From NCBI RefSeq assembly GCF_023159225.1, contig NC_063174.1, positions 39,653,691 through 39,717,690 of the forward strand: a DNA stretch of 64,000 bases, read 5' to 3'. Shown here in pieces: positions 13,759 through 24,762 of this stretch. The position numbers and the translations under genes were made by a program. The notes beneath the pieces are model-generated. The model had not been told where the DNA came from, searched no databases, and saw nothing but the letters and a program-made list of their open reading frames with translations. How positions within the stretch are numbered: position 1 is the first letter of the stretch; every line of letters begins with the position of its first letter. The stretch comes from Perognathus longimembris pacificus. Lineage: Eukaryota > Chordata > Mammalia > Rodentia > Heteromyidae.

Positions 13759-14660
13759 GGAAAGTCACTGGCGGGCAAGCGCCTCACCGGCCTGATGCAG
13801 TCCTCCTGACCGTCCCCACCGCAGGGCCAGGGCCTGGGCCTGCAGAGCATCCGGGCGGCCGGCGACGCTCTACATCATCAGACAGAGCTTCCTTGCGGGG
13901 AGATTTGGTCACTGTGAAGGAGAAAGAGTGAGGGCCATGGAGGGCAAAGGTGGGGAGCCACGGTGGGTGAATGGAGAGACCGGAGAGTCCGCTGCACTGG
14001 GCAGCCTGGAGAGGTCCCTGTTGCCAGGATCTCTTCTTTGTCCAGTTGAGCACCAATGCTCCTTCTCTCAGAGGCCTCATTTCTAACTGGATCTGGAGTC
14101 GGATCGTCTCCTGGGGTTCCTGTATGACTGTCACTTGAGAATATATTCTTCTTATCTTCATTCCTCCTGCAGTCTGGGGGAATCAGGCCTTCAGGCAAAC
14201 TCAAGAGGGAGGATGGGGTCCTTGACACATGCAGTATTACACACCACCTGCCTGTCCTCCCTCTGATGTACACACCGTGCACATCATCAACAGAGCCACC
14301 ATGTCCCCACCGCCACCCTATCCCGCCTCCCCCCTCTGTGACCATCCAGGTATAACCGGCCAGTGCCAGCAATGGTTTTGTATGAAATGTCCCCATCACA
14401 TCTTCAGCACAAAGGAAACATCGCTTCCAGCTCTTTCCACCCCGTTTTGAGAGCCAGTTTTGAAGGGGTCCCCCACAGACCTGCTGGTCACCCTCGGGTC
14501 CTGCCAGGTGTCCACGTAAGGATATGGGAATACACATAGGTGACAGCATGGCTTTTTAGCAGCTTTCTAAAACTTTTCCTTCCTATGCTGGTTTTTTTTT
14601 TTAACTTTCTTGGTTTGTTCCTCATGTTTTACTCAAAATAAACAGGGCCATGAACCCAAG
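13759..14660 (+). CDS. Possible terminal exon of an unidentified gene (16 codons + stop + 3' UTR)
   Basis: I do not recognise this gene. A strong acceptor ('tcctctgtctttctgcag') ends at 13758. Reading from 13759 in phase 0 gives GKSLAGKRLTGLMQSS and a TGA at 13807-13809, so only about 51 nt are coding. The sequence after the stop is locally GC- and CpG-richer than its surroundings, and an AATAAA poly(A) signal lies at 14637-14642, which would give a 3' UTR of about 0.83 kb. The frame also runs open upstream across the TG repeat, but that part looks intronic. The short basic, serine-ended tail resembles an ordinary C-terminus, yet 16 codons are too few to name a family. No partner exon was found upstream in the window. 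It could equally be chance or a lncRNA exon. Confidence 0.3.
14637..14642 (+). promoter_or_regulatory. AATAAA poly(A) signal candidate
   Basis: Canonical hexamer about 0.83 kb downstream of the stop codon of the candidate terminal exon. AATAAA is common by chance, so its value depends on that exon being real. Confidence 0.3.
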
Positions 14661-14973
14661 GCCATCGGGATTCTCCCCTCCAGCAGCCTCCACCCCCCCA
14701 ACCCCCGCCCTGCGTGGGAGGTGGCCGGATTGCAGAGCACAGAGCTGGCTGTGCCCTCCTCCCAATGTTGGCACCCTTCCAGGCACAGCCGGGCACTTTC
14801 TGTTTCCATTGTGCCTGAAGCTGGGGGAGAGGAAAGGGTGCCAGGGGCAGGGTCACAAGGTTCCATTCCCAATTTTGATCTGAGGGCTCAGCTGAAGCAC
14901 TCCATTAAGCAAAGCTTATCATCTAGGAGAGCTCAAACCTTGCAAAGAAAAAAAAAGTCCCCTCCTATTCCCT

Positions 14974-15001
14974 CTGTGTGTGTCTGTGTGTGTGTATGTG
15001 T
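14974..15001. repeat. TG microsatellite, short
   Basis: Imperfect (TG)n with TCTG and TATG variants. Confidence 0.85.
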
Positions 15002-15014
15002 CAAAATGACTATT

Positions 15015-15130
15015 TGCCAATGTGGCTGTGAGGTCATATGTGTAAAGCACCAAGTCAGGTGCCAGATACATAGTAGGTGCTTAGCCAATGGTAGCTGACA
15101 CTGTCACTATTGTCATTATGACTGTGATTC
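15015..15130 (-). repeat. MIR fossil
   Basis: 'tgtgtaaagcaccaagtcag' then 'gccagatacatagtaggtgc' matches the minus-strand MIR end ('tgtaaagcgcttagcacagtgcctggcacatagtaggtgct'). Confidence 0.75.
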
Positions 15131-17740
15131 CCAGGAGGCCCTGGGACAGAGCTGTTTTTGAATTCAGACACTCATACCCCTTCCCCACCTGCTATGATGA
15201 TCTCCCTTTGATCTATTTCTGGCCACAGGTGAACAAGATCCCTTGGGAGTGTATAAAACAGAGCACCGAGAAGGAAACAAGTGAACCATGGTGTTTCTTT
15301 ACCCATGTGGGCAAATTTACCAGCTGGTGACCAAAGGCTCAAGTATTTGTTTGCAGTCTTGGCTTCCTGGGTGCTTCCTATGGCCCCTCTCCCAACCCCC
15401 ATTTCTGAGTCCTATCTGTGCCTACTTCCATCAGCCTCTCATCCCTTACAAGGGAGCCACTACGGGGAGTAAATCTTCATTATAGTTGTTTCTTTATGGA
15501 TTAATGACACTGTAGGCAGCCATTTTTTGGTGGACGCACACACACTCAGCACCAAGCCTGGCACTTTGTAGACACTCCCTGGGGTCTTTGGACTCCTCTT
15601 TTACTTTCACATTTTTTTAATTCCCTTCCACTCCATACAACCTTGCATTTTAGAATAAAACTATAATCCAATTTTATCTACACCCAACATTGCCCAAAGA
15701 AAGCTTCCCCTTTCTCTTGCAAGGGGCCCCAGGCTGAACTGACTTGGAAGACAATGGGTATGTGACAAGGGTGTTTTTAAGCAATAGGCACCGCCATGAC
15801 CTATGTTATTCATGGCAAGGGGCAAAGATGCCTCCTGACTCTCTCACCAGAGGCAGAGAGCATTCTAAGCCAGGCTGAATTCAGAACCTGTATACGGAAT
15901 GAGGCAACACCTCATTGTTCCCTAAGTTCTTCACTGCTCCTGATCTATGCTGGCTTCAGAATGGGCCTTCCCATGGAGCTCCTCAGAGAGCCTGCCCAGA
16001 GTCAGGTGGCCTGAGGCCCTGAGGTGGAATAAAGGCCTCCAAACACCTCTCAAGATATCCGGAGAGAAGGGCAGGGTCAGCAGGTTCAGTAGAGGTAAGG
16101 AGACATCAGATGGATTCAAACCCAGAGCAATAATCCCCTCATCGGCAGCCCATACCTGAGGCAAGCTCAGTCATGTGACCACTACTGTCTGTTCCTGAGT
16201 AGATCAATCAAGGAGCTGAAAAAAGAAGTAGAACAAGGTGTCCCTGACTAAGTTGGTCCATCTACCATGAAGACCTTGTAATGCAAAGATTTAGAAAGTT
16301 GCGACTTGGCCAGCTCCCCATTGGCCTGATTTAAAACTGAAGATGAGATTAGATGGTTGAAGACAGCTCTTTAGCAGAACAGATTCTTCTATCCTTCCTC
16401 CCTAAAGCCAGATGGCTCCCCTGACTACATATGGTCTCTGAGTCCCAAATGCCTCCCCTGAGGACTCACAGGGCAAGAATCATTTTGGCAATGTCATAGC
16501 CAATGCATCAGGGAGGCCTTAGCAGGCAACCACCAAACCTTCCCTCCATGGTGAGACCCACACCATCCATGGGGCCCTTGGCTGAAACAAGTTTTCCATG
16601 TGTGAGAAAAATACAGCTGGCAGGTTGCCCAAGAGCACCCAGGAAGTTCGAATTCTCCAGGCTGATGAGAAGCCTCCTGGTTCTCTATAAAGTCCCATAT
16701 CAGCTTTGCTCCCCTAAGAAGGCATTGTTGTACCCTAGGAATAGTGGGTCTCAGCTGCCTGTACAGTTGGCTGAGCCTTTATTCCAAGCTCCCCACTGCT
16801 GAATCGCTAAGGAGCAGGCCAGCACCCCCAGAAGGGCCCTTTGTAACTTTGAAGTTTCCATGCAGATTAGCTGAACACTTGGGGACACACTCCGGGGCTC
16901 TTCTCTGGCAGGATTCCTGGTCTGTTTAAACTACCTCACCAACAGGACACTGAACCGGGAACCTGCTCCCCTGCTCATTGTGGAAGTTGGTCCCTCCCAC
17001 TCAGCTTTACAGGCATGTGCTTCAAAAGCCACCCCCAAGACACCTTCCCAGGAGGTGGGAAGGACTGAAGGCTGCTGGTCTTTAGGCCATGCACAGTGGA
17101 TTGGGGGGAGGTGTTCCAGTAAGTTCCAGGAGATCTGGGAAGACCTGGGCTGGGGAAAGAAGAGAATCTGACTGAGATGAATATGGACTGTGGAATAATC
17201 AAAACAGTGGCCAAATAAATAACTCATAACTCACTACAGGACCCTCTGAAGAGAGAGAGACCTGTGCTCACGTAACCATGGCAACAGCAGAAGCCAGCAA
17301 CCTACTCATTAGTGCCACCCAGTGATAAGACATCCCCTGGGCAAGAGCCGGGGGCCATACAGTAGCAAATGTAGCAATAAGGGTCCCAGGGCCCTCAATG
17401 CACAGGGTCCAAATGACAGGGGTTCAGCCCTCTCCCCAGCCCCAGTGAGGGCTCAGTGGCAGCTGCTGTGGGCTGTGCAGGGGAGGGGAGGCCCTGCTCC
17501 CAAGGAGGACTCCTGACCCATATCCTATGCCCACTCACCGCATGATCATGGACACGCCAGAATGGTCTTCTCATAGTGCATGTGGTTCTCATTAGTTTAT
17601 TTTTCTGGAATTGGGGGAAATGAACCCCCAGAACCAAACATGCTAATAAGAGTCTAAAAATAAATGACTTGAATCCACTACAACCCAGCCAGCTCTGTGT
17701 GACTCTTTGGTTTGAGTACTCATGGTGCAGGATTTACTTG
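15131..17740. other. Unique sequence; nothing recognised
   Basis: No gene or repeat family can be supported. A 'gcaccaagcctggcactttg' string near 15549 is faintly L2/MIR-like. Confidence 0.4.
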
Positions 17741-17746
17741 TAGAAA

Positions 17747-17768
17747 CACACACACACACACACACACC
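17747..17768. repeat. CA microsatellite
   Basis: (CA)n, about eleven units. Confidence 0.95.
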
Positions 17769-18686
17769 CCACATATATTCTACCACTCTTCCACTGCTCC
17801 CTGCCCTGTTGCCCTATTATAACAGAGAGATGGAGTAGACAATTGTTTCTCCTAAAGATGCCAGACATCCCAGAAAAACCAGATCAGCAGTGTCACCCAA
17901 AGACAGAAGGCTCTTAAGGGCTGTCAGGGTGCCCTTGGCTGTGTGATCTCCGTGTCCCACGGAGCTCAGGTGAAAAACCCAGCAACTGCTTTGAAACTCT
18001 CTTGAATAAAACCCCAAGATTGAAGTCTGAAGCCTACAGCCGGCGCTCCTTCCAGGGAGTCTTGGTTTCCTGAGTGACAATCTCATTCTCTGCTAATGTC
18101 GAAGCAGTGGGACTCAGAGTCGTGCTGATGAGAGGAGAATGAGAACAAAGTCAAAAGGACCGTCGACTGATGGCAGGCTGGCGCCCAGCTACATGTTTCA
18201 GTGGCAGAATTTCCACTCCCCAAGGTAAAAATGATCTCTCAGACATAGGCCTGGGTCTTCAGTCACTTTTGGATGGGAACCAACTCGTTTCTTTACCCCC
18301 AGGGCTACCTGTCTCCTTTAGGTGGATTTCCTGTCATACATGTCAAGATCAAGGTCACACCTATCTCTGATGGGGGTCTCCATACCCGAAGGTGGGGGGG
18401 GGCACCATCAGATTCTGGCCCAAACACAAAAGCCATGCTTTCCTGTCCTCCTCAGTCACAGGCAACCTCTCCAGAGAACCTGGTGCCCCCCCCCCCCCCT
18501 TCCCAGCCGGCCATCTGGTTTATTTCCAGTATCTTCATCTATCAAGCTGTCACTGTGCATGCAACACAATTCCACAGACCAAGGACAGAGATCTGCCTTT
18601 AGGTCCAAGATAGAAGTAGGGGCTTGGAGATGCTACTAAACTGAAAGAGCTGTGCCCATCTGAGGATGTCTGAAAACAACTGCCCT

Positions 18687-18726
<40 letters not shown>

Positions 18727-19170
18727 TCCCCCTCCCCTCCTCTCTCCCCCACTCCCTCTCTTGAAGACAGTGAAACAAGTGTATGTGCCAGTTTCTAATT
18801 ATTTACCAGTCCCTGTCCCTTAAGGGCTATCAGGGCCTCCCATGGTGTCTCTAAGCCTAGGACTTGCTCGTGGCAGGCAACATCAGCAAGCACAGGCATC
18901 TAACGGATGGGTACAGCCCTGCCTGGACCCACAGAGCTCTTCCCAGTGTATGTTCCAGAAGCCTGCCCACCTCTGCAAGAGCACACATGGGAAAATGTGG
19001 TGTTTCAATGCCTGTCATCAAGTTCCTCCCCCTGCCTCCAGCCCTTCTGCATCTGCAAAGGGGTTTCTAGGATTTGTCCTAGATTCCCATGCCCCAAGGG
19101 AATGGGTCCCTGGCCAAGCAGAGGTTTAGGGGGCCTGGTAAATTTATTTTAGGTTATGTTACTTTGTATG
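17769..19170. other. Unique sequence with C and CT tracts
   Basis: No gene was recognised. It contains a C14 run at 18486-18499 and the CT tract listed next. Confidence 0.4.
18690..18762. repeat. CT microsatellite / polypyrimidine tract
   Basis: (CT)n of about 15 units followed by a C/T-only tail ending in CTCCCTCTCTT. Confidence 0.95.
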
Positions 19171-19171
19171 T

Positions 19172-19432
19172 TTGTGTTAATCCTGGGGCTTGAACTCAGG
19201 GCCTAGGCACTGTCCCTGAGCTTCTTTTTGTTCAAAGATAGCACTCTATGACTTGAACCACAGCTCTCCTTCTGGCTTTTCCTGGGGAGGGGGGAGGGGG
19301 GTATAGTTCATTGGAGATAAAAGTCACAAGGACTTTCTTGCCTAGGCTGACTTCAAATTGAGATCCTCAGCTGTTAGCCACCTGAGTAGCTAGGAGTACA
19401 GGCCTGAGCCACCAGCACTGTGCGTGGGTCTG
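19172..19432 (-). repeat. Composite SINE (B1-like + ID-like)
   Basis: On the minus strand the blocks run in the usual order. On the plus strand they read 'tggggcttgaactcagggcc', 'tagcactctatgacttgaac', 'cattggagataaaagtcaca', then 'tgagtagctaggagtacagg' and 'gagccaccagcac'. An internal G-rich expansion (19284-19301) is private to this copy. Confidence 0.9.
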
Positions 19433-20068
19433 GTTAGTTTGAAGGGGCCTGGGGTGGGGTGGGGGGATTGCAGCTTGGTGTGAACTCCATGTGGAATACA
19501 ACTTTCTGTCTGATTTGCTCCTACTCAGCAGAACCATGGACCCTCCTTGGCCACGTCTGTCTGTTTTCAGCTGACAACACAGAGAAGCAGCCCTTGATGA
19601 CAGAAACAGAGCCACACACACCTTCAGTCTGAGCATTTGTCTCTTCTTTTAGAAAATAAGAATTTCAAAATCATACAGTGGCTGGGAACTAACATAGAGG
19701 GGTTAGCTTGTGTCTCGTATGTAAACACCTGTTCTCTGAAACCAGTGTGGGTTTAAGCTAGATCTGAGTCACGCTTGGGAGTTGGTGAAGGTAGACTGAT
19801 CTCTACAAAGCCATTCCACACAATGACCCCCCCCACCCTTACCCAGAGGCCTGGCCCGTCCCAGCAGCCAGAGGCTGTGGGGTCTGTTGACCAGGCAGCA
19901 GCCCCTCTGCCTGCGACAAGCCCCTCCTTCTCCTCTTCCCAGTGAGGACCTGGTATCCCTGGATGGCCTCTATCAATGCCCCTGCAAATCAGCCTCAGCG
20001 ACAGCACAGGGGGAGGCTAGGGACTCCTCTTTCAGATCCAGATAAAAATCTAAACAGTAGCATTCTAG

Positions 20069-20255
20069 CTTGACACCAGTAGCTCAGGCCTATAATCCTA
20101 GCTACTCAGGAGGCCAAGACTTAAGGACCACCATGGTTCAAAGCCAGCTCCAGGCTCCAGTTAACCAGCAAAAAGTGGGAAGTGAAAAAGGCTGAGTGAA
20201 AAAGCTAAGGGTCAGTGCCCTAGCCTGGAATTCAAGTCCCAGTACTGGTGCACGC
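20069..20255 (+). repeat. Composite SINE (B1-like + ID-like)
   Basis: Has 'cctataatcctagctactca', 'ttcaaagccagctccagg', 'ccagttaaccagcaaaaag' and the closing 'aattcaagtcccagtactgg'. The right arm is partly deleted. The tail grades into the CA/AT/GAAT microsatellite. Confidence 0.9.
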
Positions 20256-20325
20256 GCACACACACACACAATATATATATGAATGAATGAATGAATGAAT
20301 GAATGAATGAATGAATGAATGAATA
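20253..20325. repeat. CA-AT-GAAT compound microsatellite at a SINE tail
   Basis: CA units, then AT units, then about eleven perfect GAAT tetramers from 20281. It directly follows the 3' end of the SINE at 20069-20255. Confidence 0.95.
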
Positions 20326-20556
20326 GAGTGATCTACACTCTCCATTGACTCCCATTTGTCCTACCTCTGCTTCACTGGTATATCAGTTCTGAAGTCATAA
20401 GACCAAAGACAGGCTGGTCAAGGCCTCTTTCCTGTAACCCATTTTCCTCTTTTCAAGGTGGGAAGCTGTTGTTCTGAGTGGGAATGGGGGTGCAAACAAG
20501 GCCTCTGGGAAGAGTCACTGCATCAGCTCTGAGAGGAACAACTGAGATCTTTCTGC

Positions 20557-20559
<3 letters not shown>

Positions 20560-20616
<57 letters not shown>
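20560..20616. repeat. TG microsatellite (about 28 units)
   Basis: Uninterrupted (TG)n. A second purine-pyrimidine run, 'gtgtgtacgtgcgcgcgtgc', follows at about 20713, so the locus is prone to Z-DNA. Confidence 0.97.
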
Positions 20617-20620
<4 letters not shown>

Positions 20621-20627
20621 ATGTTTT

Positions 20628-20705
20628 TCTCTCTGGCTTTGAACTCCAGGTTTTGTACTTGCTAGGTTGAACATTCCACCCTTTGAGCCACATGGCTGGC
20701 CCTGA
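20628..20705 (-). repeat. ID-like SINE fragment
   Basis: 'ggctttgaactccaggtttt', 'acttgctaggttgaacattc' and 'accctttgagccacatggct' follow the minus-strand ID layout (Box B region, then Box A region). Diverged. Confidence 0.5.
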
Positions 20706-20759
20706 AACATCTGTGTGTACGTGCGCGCGTGCGCACTGATTGAACTGGCATTTGCCTAT

Positions 20760-21770
20760 AATGAAATCCCTCCCTTTTACATTTAGTGTCATCAATTTTG
20801 GCAAACTTAGACAATGATAAAATACCCACAAATCAAGATGGAGAACAATCAGATCACCCCAAAATGTTCTCTTGGACCCCTTCATAGTTAAAGCCCTTTC
20901 TCTACCTCTCTGTTCCAGGCAGCTATTGATTTGTTTCCTGACCCAGTTGTTTCACCTTTTTTAGAAAGCCACATAAAGGGAATCATATAGTAAGTAACCT
21001 TTGAGTCTGGCATCTCTCACTTAGCTCAGAGCACTGTGGCAGGTGTAGCTGGTACATTCCTGAATATTTTTCTTATATCCAGAAAGAAATGGATGCCTGG
21101 AAGAGCAGAGAGGGCTGGGGGCTTGGAGTGCAGGTCCCAGCTGCCACCCAGACCCTTAGGCCTATTAACCACATTTCTTCAGCAAAGTCACCTTTCTAAC
21201 CGCCTGAAATCTTCCTCCTGTTGAAGAAAGCATGTGACCCCTCAGAACCCACAGAATGCGAGGATGCATGCTACATTCATCTAATAGAAGCTTCTGACTT
21301 GGAAACAAAGGGATGCAATGGTGCATGGCAGAGTGAGAGTCAGGGGAGAGATTAACTAGGAAGAGAGCGTGAGGGGAGGTCTCCCAGTGATGGGATTATT
21401 CTCGGCCTTGGTTTTGGGTGGTGGTGACATCGTTGTGAATGCAGTAGTGCTTATCAGAGGAAGGCAATATGCACTCTGCAGACAGAGCTTGGTGCAGCCC
21501 TGATGGGTGGACCCTTACCACAGCTCTGGAGCCAACATCCCCCCCCCCCCCCCACCAAACACCACCTTCTCCAAACTGATGGACACAGAGTAACAAAATG
21601 ATGAAACTAGCAGCAACTGCTAGAACACAGGCCCCGGGACAGAGGGACCCAGGTAGAGCGGGGCAGCTATGACAACCAGGCCAAGCGACAGAACCTGGGA
21701 GTGGGGGTCTCCTAGAAATCTCAAAACCCCCCATGTGCTCTAATAGTTAGGATTTTTAAAAAAGCAACAT
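20760..21770. other. Unique sequence; nothing recognised
   Basis: No gene. It contains a C15 run at 21539-21553. Short open frames have no identifiable motifs. Confidence 0.4.
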
Positions 21771-22015
21771 GATGAAATCATGAATTTTAAAATATTTGAT
21801 GCATTTCGATCCATCATATTTATTATTCTTATTGATGTTCAAAGTGCTCCATCTTTGGCCAGGGAGAGCCTGAGTCCTTTAGATGTGACCTTGATCATCT
21901 TCTCTGATAATGCCATTGCTTTCTGGCATGACAGAATAATCCAGAGTCATCTTTTGGGGCTCATGTCCCATTCTTCAGTGCCAAGTGAGGGAAAGTCTGT
22001 GAATGTTTTTTAAAT
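21770..22015 (+). repeat. Ancient interspersed repeat, probably L1M/HAL1-like
   Basis: 'gctccatctttggccaggga' and 'attgctttctggcatgacag' resemble an ancient mammalian LINE-type fossil I know from memory. The exact family and orientation are uncertain. Confidence 0.35.
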
Positions 22016-22304
22016 CCTGTGGTCCAGTGGTAGAATGGGCTTATACAAATGAGATTTCTCATACCTCGAGAATATTAGAGTTGAATATTACATTCTTTTA
22101 GTCATCAACTAGCTCAGAGCTGGCACTTGGGTGAGAGGTTTTCATAGGAGTTCACACAGGTATGGCAAGACAAAGGTCAACAGCTAGAGTCCCTGATTTT
22201 CCATGTGATGTTGCTGGCCTGGGTCTTCCATTCCTTCTGTGTCCTCAGCCACAATCCAGCCTTCGTAGGTGTGTATGCTGCAAGGTGTACATAAAAGGCA
22301 GAAA

Positions 22305-23722
22305 TACCCCAATTTCAAAACTATAACATAGTAGTCAGGAGAGTCTATGCTGTGTGAGTGTAGACATAGAGACAGATGGACTAGAATTGAGAATCCGGGA
22401 ATAAACCCATACATCCCAGGTCAATTGGTTTGTAACAAGAGCACCAAAACAATTCAATGGGAGGGAGGGGCAGCATGGTCTTCTTAATGAATGGTGACAG
22501 GACAATTAAGTCACAGTTGAAGAACATATATCACATACAAATATTAACTCAAAATATATCAAAGAGCTGATGATACAAAACTCTTAGAAGAAAACATCAG
22601 AATAAGTCTTCTTGTCCTTTGGAATAATCAATATTTTTTAGGTATATCTCCAAACTACAAGTAACCACAACAGAAAATAGATAAACAGGGCTTCACCCAA
22701 AGAAAAGACACCATCAATAAAATTATAAGAAACCCAAGATCTCTGAGAGGAAATATTTGATAATCATATAACTGACCAGTACTTATATCTAGGATAGATA
22801 CAGAACTTAAGGCCTAATAAGATAAAAAGCTAAATAAATAAAAGGTGGGCAAAAGCTCTGTATGGATGTTTCTCCCAAGAAATATATCAATGAACAACAA
22901 GTATCAAAAATAAAGATTATTGTTCACTGGGGTGAATAATAATAAACCCACGATGCGACTCCACTGTGTACCCACCAGGATGGCAATAATAATAATAATA
23001 CAGCTAATAACAAATATCAAGGGAGAAACTGGAGACTTACTACAACACAAAGAATAATAGAGTGGAAATAGTAGGAATATAAAATGCTGCAGCCACTTTG
23101 GAAAAGAATCCAGCATTTTCTCAAAAGTTTAAACTTCAAGTCACCAGATGAAGTCAGTAATTCACTCCCAGGTATATATCCAGGAAACATGAAAGTATAT
23201 GGCCATATAAAAATTAGAATACTAGTATTTTTATAACAGTATTATTCATAGTAACCCCCAAATGGAAACAAATGGAAATAATTGATAAATGAGTAAACAA
23301 ACTACACAATGAAATTTACACAACAAAATATCATTTGACAATAAAAAGTAACAAAGTACTGGTTCCTGCCAGGACATGGCTGAATCCTGAAAACACGAAT
23401 CCTGAAAACACATTAGGTGAAAGAAACCAGTCACATAGACTCATATTGTATCATTTAGTTTATATAGAATATCCAGAGACAACATTCAGACAAATCTGTA
23501 GGGAGAAAAAATAGATTAATTGTCTAAAGCTGACAAGATTGGGGGAGGGTAGTATAGAATGTCATTTCTTATGGATATAATTCTCCTTTGGGGAGGATAA
23601 AAATGTCCTAAAATTGATGGTGATGTTTGTACAACTCTGAATGTAGTTAAAAACATTGGTGTACATTTAAATGAGTGAATTGTACGTTATGTTAACCATA
23701 TCTCAACAAAGCTGTTAAAAAT
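22305..23722 (+). pseudogene. L1 3' portion: decayed ORF2 end plus 3' UTR
   Basis: This is a long-dead LINE-1 copy. Landmarks occur in L1 order: 'gggaataaacccatacatcc' with 'ggtcaattggtttgtaac' (ORF2), 'ttagaagaaaacatcagaat', 'cccaccaggatggcaata', 'atgctgcagccactttgg', 'cactcccaggtatatatcc', 'acagtattattcatagta', and the 3' UTR closing 'catatctcaacaaagctgtt' before an A-rich tail. The encoded part would be the end of the ORF2 endonuclease/reverse-transcriptase protein. All frames are broken by stops and indels, including a 15-bp tandem duplication. The 5' end is truncated, as is usual. It resembles the older L1MA/L1MB class rather than the younger L1 tails at 32.8 and 51.4 kb. Confidence 0.9.
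23382..23411. repeat. 15-bp perfect tandem duplication inside L1
   Basis: GAATCCTGAAAACAC occurs twice head to tail within the L1 remnant. A single copy is expected from other L1 elements, so this is a private later event. Confidence 0.85.
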
Positions 23723-23740
23723 AGAAAGTTTTTAAAAGTA

Positions 23741-23922
23741 AAGAAGAGGGAGAAAGGAGAGGATAGAAAAAAGGATGGAAGGAGGTAGAGAGGAAAGGAG
23801 GGAAGGAAGGAGGAAAAGAGGCAGGAAGGAAGGGAGGAAGGAAGGGAGGAAGAAAGGAAGGGAGGAAGGGAGGGAGGGAGGGGGAAAAGGGGAGAAAGGG
23901 AGGGAGGAGGGAGGGAACAGAG
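23741..23922. repeat. Polypurine GGAA/GGGA tract at L1 tail
   Basis: About 180 nt almost purely A and G on the plus strand, starting about 20 nt after the L1 3' end. It probably expanded from the L1 poly(A) tail. Long K/E/G/R (plus) and S/P/F (minus) frames over it are artefacts. Confidence 0.95.
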
Positions 23923-24707
23923 ATTGTTATAGACCAGGAAGAAGTACAAGCCATTTTTCTAAGTCATGAAGAGAACAGACAGTCAATAGAGTAGATAAAG
24001 TTAGTGCCAGGGTCCTCTGAAATCCTGCCTAAGATCAAAGACAGGGCCAGGAGGTGCCAGGTCACCCCAGAACAAGTGGTTCATTTCTGCTGAGTTTGCC
24101 CACTCTGGAAATTAAAACTCTTAAGCCCCCCTTGTAGGAAACTAACATAATTCAATGGATTCGTGGTCTGCAGAATAAGAGATCCACTCAACACTTTCTC
24201 TTGTATCCAGGCCAAGCCTCATTTCCCAGGACCAAAGGCTCCAAGGACACTTGGACTTTAAGCAGTACTGCCCTTGATAGTCCTGTACTTGCCATCACAA
24301 GCAGTATAGCTTTATTTAGGCCACTGGTGACAACAGCTCATCTAGACTAAACTGAAGAGATCAGAGCAGGAACCCAAGAATCTGCCTTTCCAAAGAGTGA
24401 TCCTACGATCACTAGCTAGGCTTGTGGGGAGCACTGAATTCAATGTCGTATATTCTCTTTGAACCTCACAACTGTGACTCTGGGATGGGAACTGACTAAA
24501 GTCCAGGAATATACCTCTCCTTCGCCTGTCGCCAATCAAAGGGCCCACCTCCAGCTTCTCAAGATAAAGGGAACCACTGTCTGTGAGCTGTGGTCACAGC
24601 TCAGAATATCTCTAAACTATCTCTGTCTGGGACCCTTACAAATCCCAGCTCTGCAGCAACCCATACTGGGTTCACCTCCTGGGAAGGAGGCCCTCATTTA
24701 AGGGTTA

Positions 24708-24710
<3 letters not shown>
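23923..24710. other. Unique sequence; nothing recognised
   Basis: No gene or repeat could be supported. Confidence 0.4.

Positions 24711-24762
<52 letters not shown>
24711..24762. repeat. CA microsatellite (about 25 units)
   Basis: Uninterrupted (CA)n. Confidence 0.97.

Noticed and set aside
13878..14549. 223-codon minus-strand open frame, the longest in the window, with a PH-domain-like string (WLSKRGGKSWKRCFL)
   Set aside because: The rest of the frame has no PH-domain pattern, it overlaps the 3' UTR of the plus-strand exon candidate, and no splice or promoter context supports it. The string is most likely chance.
20523..20885. Thr-His repeat minus frame
   Set aside because: Translation of the TG/CA microsatellite.
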